NCBI GenBank assembly: GCA_038501625.1
Contig: JAZAYU010000003.1
Span: 1,243,001 to 1,307,000, forward strand
Source: Corbicula japonica
Lineage: Eukaryota > Mollusca > Bivalvia > Venerida > Cyrenidae
Reading direction: 5' to 3'
Length of the DNA: 64,000 nucleotides
A program made the position numbers and the translations under genes. Below the pieces are notes generated by a model that was given only the letters and a program-made list of their open reading frames with translations, was not told where the DNA came from and did not search any database. Positions 59,627 to 64,000 of the stretch are shown one piece after another (within the stretch, counting starts at the first letter, position 1; each line of letters begins with the position of its first letter).

Positions 59627-60517
59627 CAGGCGAGTAGGAGCGATTTGAACATTGGAGCCACGGAAGAGGTGATTTTGGATGCATAGCAGTGACATGCCGA
59701 TATAAAAAACTTCTTATTTATTATATCATTATATGTAGTCATTGGGAATATAAAACACTTAAATCATTGGTGTATTGAAATACTGCAGGCAACATTAGGA
59801 ATCATAGATTAAAAGTAAATGTTTATTCTTTCTATAATATATAGACTTTCTTCATATAATACAGAGATCGGATAACAAAAGATGCATCAGTAATAATGTT
59901 ATATCCATATTTACTGAATGTTAAACAGGGGCATATCCAGAAGGGGTCTTTTAGGGTTCGTCTAACCTGCTAGTGGGGCAGAGCTATTTAATGTTCATGG
60001 AGACTTTTGCTAGAAAATTGGAAATTATTTTGTAACTACCCTAAGACTACTTCAAACAAATCCTTTTTCTGAAAATCTAGCATCCAACCCTGTTCTGTAC
60101 AAAATGATGTTAATTTATCAAATAAAATAATATTAAATTTTGAGCCCTCATAGTTACAACTTAACCACTTTGAAATTATTCTACTTTGCCAGCTGTGGTC
60201 GTTGAATATAACAATGTTTCACATATTCTCTGTAGCACTTCATATTTCGATACATTAAACTTGAATAACCACCTTACTCAACTGTGGCTTAAATAGCCTG
60301 AGGAAATCCCGCAACGAACATTACCTTTCCTGGACGTTGACACTTGACAGTGTACAAGCTATGCCAAAAATGATTTTCAGAAACATCGACGATATAATGG
60401 CATGATTTTACTGTTAATGCCATCTCATAAGCGTCAAAGAACCGCTATTATTGAGTCGTGGCCTTGACTTGCCGAAATATTGGGGCTGCAACTGCGGCTC
60501 CAGCTCCTACGCGCCTG
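59627..60517. mobile_element. hAT-like insertion in the TTAATGAGGAG repeat
   Basis: Ends are CAGGCGAGTAGGAGC and GCTCCTACGCGCCTG, inverted. Flanks are ATGAGGAG (59619-59626) and ATGAGTTG (60518-60525), 6/8. The host repeat reads continuously when the insert is removed, apart from a 3-bp loss. Inside are a copy of the 7036-type repeat (59930-60095) and the candidate MRPS35 exon 60325-60423. No transposase ORF. Confidence 0.7.
60325..60423 (-). CDS. MRPS35: Candidate MRPS35 5' exon inside the hAT-like insert
   Basis: From ATG 60423 (context GAGATGG) 33 codons run in phase 0 to the donor GGAAAG|GTAATG, ending HSLYTVKCQRPGK, and join without frameshift to [18 protein letters not shown]. This gives 330 aa, close to human length. 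Against it: the exon lies in a mobile insertion, and its first 20 residues contain Asp and Glu, weak for a mitochondrial presequence. An alternative acceptor TTAACAG (exon 60325-60410, phase 1) would let it serve as an internal exon after 60727-60874. RNA evidence is needed to choose. Confidence 0.5.
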
Positions 60518-60948
60518 ATGAGTTGATGCCACAAGATTTGCGGGTCATACAGATGGATGTAGACGAGTGCAACTCTATATGTCTCCTACGTCAGGGGGGA
60601 GGGGGGGCATACATATAAATAAAAAAATGCAATGAAATGGACTTATTTGTAAACGCATAACTTGAGGCTGGGTGGGGTGTGTAACTGTAAACAATAATTT
60701 TATGATGTAACAGTATTGTAGGATACCTTCATTATCCAAGTTTAAATCGTCTGAAGTATCTTTTACATCAAAGGTATTTAACGACCGTATGTTCTTTCTT
60801 AAAGTTTTGAGAAAGGAAGGAAAAGCTAAGGTTTTGGAGCAAAATGTCCAATTCACTTTCATGGAGGCAGCCATTTTTTAGCGAAGTCTCACAACGTCCG
60901 AGATTTCGCGATGATCTCCGCGATTTTAATATTTCTATCGCAGCTGTC
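60424..60948. promoter_or_regulatory. Probable shared promoter region of MRPS35 and MYPT
   Basis: The minus-strand MRPS35 and plus-strand MYPT genes diverge from here. It includes a G-run (60593-60607), repeat remnants (60518-60600) and a GC-richer stretch near 60880-60960. No TATA box is placed. Confidence 0.45.
60727..60874 (-). CDS. Candidate mitochondrial presequence exon (alternative MRPS35 first exon)
   Basis: ATG at 60874 has a strong context (AAAATGG). The reading MAASMKVNWTFCSKTLAFPS then FLKTLRKNIRSLNTF has Lys, Arg, Ser and aromatic residues and no acid for 35 residues, as in import signals. Acidic residues follow, then a donor GAAG|GTATCC in phase 1. It is phase-compatible with the alternative exon 60325-60410. 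It lies antisense to the MYPT 5'UTR, only 75 bp from the MYPT start, so it may be a chance ORF. Confidence 0.35.
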
Positions 60949-61197
60949 ATGGCGGACGAAAAACAGCAGACAAGTGCCATTTTTAAGAGGCACGAACAAT
61001 TAAAAAGATGGGAAGATTCCGATACAAATAAGTGCTTAAATCACACTATAGGCAAAGAAAAGAAAGTGAAGTTTCAAGATGGATGTGTATTCTTAGCCGC
61101 TTGTTCTAGCGGAGACACTGAAGAAGTGGAAAGGTTACTTCAAAGGGGAGCGGACATAAACACTGCAAATATCGATGGTTTAACGGCTTTGCACCAG
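60949..61197 (+). CDS. PPP1R12A: Myosin phosphatase targeting subunit (MYPT/PPP1R12 family), exon 1
   Basis: The ATG at 60949 (GTCATGG) was chosen because MADEKQ...KRHEQLKRWEDSD aligns with the human MYPT1 start (MADAKQKRNEQLKRW). The 83 codons contain the PP1-docking RVxF motif KVKF (residues 39-42), followed by QDGCVFLAACSSGDTEEVER and LLQRGADINTANIDGLTALH, the first ankyrin repeat, almost identical to MYPT1. The donor CACCAG|GTATAT is in phase 0. The family member anchors PP1 to myosin and controls light-chain dephosphorylation. An in-frame upstream ATG (60844) would add 35 residues. Later exons lie outside the window. PPP1R12A versus B/C cannot be separated; the symbol is for the family. 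Confidence 0.9.
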
Positions 61198-63293
61198 GTA
61201 TATGACCATAATTGGATAGAAGTTATAACGTCTGTAGAATAAAGTGCTAAATAGCGTAATGTATGTGTAATGTTGTGTTATAAAAACTGCACATGAAAAG
61301 TAGGTCAACAATCATAACATGCAGTGTCTCGGTGTTGTATTTCCTGATATTTAAATTGTACCAAAATACATTCTCTTATGTACATTAACAATTCCCAGAC
61401 ACCAAGTTTGTCCAAGCACTCGCCTTAGTAAACCATGATAATGATGATGACCATTAATCTAGTTACTTTTCATAAAAAGTTCCGGGTGATTTCATTTTCG
61501 AACAACATTCGTATTGAATTATGTGTGTTTTGCCGGACAGTAAACATTATTTGGTATGTTCAGCATTAAACTTTTTGGTTACTCTACAACATCATGAAGC
61601 ATGTCTTCACCATCTGGATGGTCTGGCCACTGTCTGGCCAGATCAAGCAACTTTCATAACAGCTTGGCCCACATCCTACAGAAAGGCCCAACTTTGTACT
61701 ATTTAAACTCGTGATGACTATTACTTGTATTAGTCTTGTTATAATTCTTTCAGCTGTTAGTCAAGTAATGACTATTTATCTAGCTCAGATGTTTTTTTGC
61801 TTAACAAACTTATGCCGATCTGTTAATAAATATAGACTTGGTACATCACAGACATTGTATCCAAGTCATCACTTTTAAACACTACTGATATTAGATAATC
61901 GTCTTGTTGGGAATAAAGCTAGAATGTGACTGCCAGTTATAGATGGATTTTACAACTCTGGGGTTCTGTTAGTGTGCGTACGGGTCATGCCAAAAATGTG
62001 AAGAACAAAAATTAGTTAAAAACAGAAAGCTCAGCCCACTTGAAAATTAAAAAACAATTGATGAAATGCATACGCGTGTTGGTCTAATTATCACCAAGGA
62101 ATGTATTTGCACACGGGGCAATAAAAGGATCTGTTGGTTTGATGATTGACAATTAAGTTATTAATTGAAGATTAAAATATCTACCAACATTAATAAACAT
62201 AAGAACTGGGCTATTTAAGTCACTAATTACTGATATTTCATCTAATATACCTTTCTTCTCTCAACTTGGAAAGCCTTGGTCACTGTGTGATATTGGTCAG
62301 ATTGTTTATGGGTATGTATCAGCTAAATTCAGCCAGCCAGTTCGTCACAGTTCCTCTGGAGTAATGGCCCTAAAAATTGCAATTACTTCATTAAGTAAGC
62401 CCCACTTACTCCTTTTTTCATTAAACTATTTTTTGTGAGCAAAAGATTTTGGTGAATTGTGGTAACCAGCAGGGTAACAAGGTTCCACCAACTGCTGATT
62501 CACATGGGCCATTTTGAAAAAAAAATGTTTTAAAGGATTCTGCCAATAAGTAGCCAAAATACATCTCATTTAAGGAAATAAAGTCATTTACCTAAGTCAT
62601 CAATGTCAGAATGAGGCTTTTTTAAAATTTCAAGTGTCAAAAGGGCTCATCTTCCAGGTATAAAAATGGAACCCCTGTCAAAGCAAGATTGCCTTAGTCA
62701 CGTTTTAGTTATGAAAGAAGGAAATGAAAGAAAGTTTTACTGAGAGTAACCCAATTAGCCAAAAGACTAATGTAAATGGGGCGTTAAAATGGCCAGGCAT
62801 TAATTACACTAAATCTTCACCAAATTAGTGTGTCCACTTTCTGATGGGTATATTTTGTGCAATTCGTAATAGTAATTATTCCAATAAATCAGACTATTGT
62901 TTTACCAGAATAAATAAAGAGTAACAGTAACCATTCACTGTACATTGGTACACACTGCATGTTCTCACTGCATTTCTTACAAAAAATGAGTATTGTGTTT
63001 CTTTTATCCCTGTAAAACTTTTCTGTATAGTGCAAAGCAGTGTCATATATACACAACAAAACTAAGTTAGTGGTAAAAAGTATTTATAGTGAGTATAAAA
63101 GAGTTCCAAAAACAACAGGCCAGGAGGTCATATAATGTTTGTATGTTGTTGAAGGTTATAGAAAACAGATCTGTCTACTGAATCATCAAGCACTGTCAGA
63201 GTGCAGTCAGGTTCATTTTCAAAAATATTTCCACATAAAAACTTGTCATAATACATTTGACATAAACAACATTGTTAACAAGAAACATGTATA

Positions 63294-63450
63294 CAGTTAA
63301 ACCTGCCTTAGCAGCCACCTGCATTCAGCAACCACTTGTCATAAACAGCCAGTTTGAATAAGTCCTAAACTGACATTTTGTTCTAATTTTTACCATTCTT
63401 AAATAGCCACTTGTGTTTAGCAGCCAACTCCATTGGCTTTTAAAGTTCTG
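63294..63450. mobile_element. Partial TA-type MITE, CAGTTAAACCTG end
   Basis: CAGTTAAACCTGCCTTAGCA and CAGCCACCTGCATTCAGCAA match the element at 51423; the right terminus is lost. Confidence 0.7.
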
Positions 63451-63709
63451 TTTTCATATATTTTAATGCATATTTAACATGCTCTTAATTCAGCTTCACA
63501 GTTAAATGTGTCCATCATCTGTAAGTTTTAAAGTTAGCAGAAAACATGAAAACATTAAATATTTAATGTCCCATGTGATAAATTTTGTAAAATGTATGGG
63601 CGATAGGCAGTTAAATATCTGTAAATTAACTTACAGGATCTTCAGGGCCATGTCAAAGCTACTGTTAAAATAAAGCTGTTTTGGAATCAAGAAATCCAGT
63701 GCTCAGCTA

Positions 63710-63907
63710 CTGTGGTATCATTATATTTTACGGTGGTTTAATTTTCGCGTATTTCACGCTAGGGTAAATGTGTGAAAATCAAACTATTGAATGTCTGGTC
63801 TTATTAGAATAATACAAGTGTGCGAATTGAAGCCCTTGCGAAAATGTCACTTACCGATATGTCATTTGCAGGAAATTTGATCCTAGCGAAATTAAATAAT
63901 ACAACAG
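63710..63907. mobile_element. Short relative of the CTGTGGTATCA element
   Basis: CTGTGGTATCATTATATTTT on the left and CGAAATTAAATAATACAACAG on the right, with TA at the left edge. A 198-bp version of the 9062-9776 element. Confidence 0.6.
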
Positions 63908-64000
63908 TTCTTTGCCAATCTACTGTCTGCCTGCTAAATTAAGGACAGCATTAAGTATGCAATTAGCTCTACACTGCAACTCCATTATATCGCGATCCAT

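Larger units (their letters stand above)
61198..64000. other. Intron 1 of the MYPT gene (partial)
   Basis: No exon encoding the next ankyrin repeat is visible before the window ends. Contains repeat pieces at 63294-63450 and 63710-63907. Confidence 0.6.

Overview
This is an AT-rich, intron-rich animal nuclear DNA window, most likely from a mollusc and probably a bivalve. The phylum is inferred from gene structure and repeat style (a tandem-array plus microsatellite Helentron-like family resembling bivalve pearl/HINE elements, and dense short palindromic elements); no species can be named. There are no bacterial operons, rRNA genes or CRISPR arrays.

Genes, left to right. (1) The 5' part of an ankyrin-repeat gene on the minus strand (exons 2034-2166 and 739-875), running off the left edge. 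(2) An atypical dual-specificity phosphatase (DUSP) on the plus strand: putative promoter/5'UTR exon near 8030-8319, coding exons 10778-10871 and 15000-15523, 205 aa, with a hydrophobic C-terminus. (3) A second, DUSP14-like phosphatase at 31016-31672, 218 aa, with a Ser/Asn/Tyr-rich tail. (4) A nearly complete mitochondrial ribosomal protein gene MRPS35 on the minus strand; seven exons between 48695 and 54691 are certain and splice in phase, while its 5' exon(s) near 60325-60874 are uncertain. (5) Exon 1 of a myosin phosphatase targeting subunit (MYPT/PPP1R12 family) on the plus strand at 60949-61197, whose remaining exons lie beyond the right edge. MRPS35 and MYPT are head to head and probably share a promoter region.

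The two phosphatases and the PP1-targeting subunit all concern protein dephosphorylation, but nothing here shows they act together. The two DUSPs are probably old paralogues on the same strand.

Most of the window is mobile DNA. One palindromic, TTAA-flanked MITE family (family A) has about 23 copies, including copies at 6, 14 and 25 bp from splice junctions of three genes. A second palindromic family (family B) with CCAAT cores has 11 copies. Two Helentron-like elements (11555-14427 and 17550-19945) carry ~170-bp tandem arrays, a G-free microsatellite block and a 3' hairpin; the first sits inside a family A copy, which fixes its ends. Several insertions are nested, including a three-layer stack at 2996-4859. 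A hAT-like insertion at 59627-60517 contains a candidate first exon of MRPS35.

All exon calls were made by hand translation and splice-site reading; no database search was possible.
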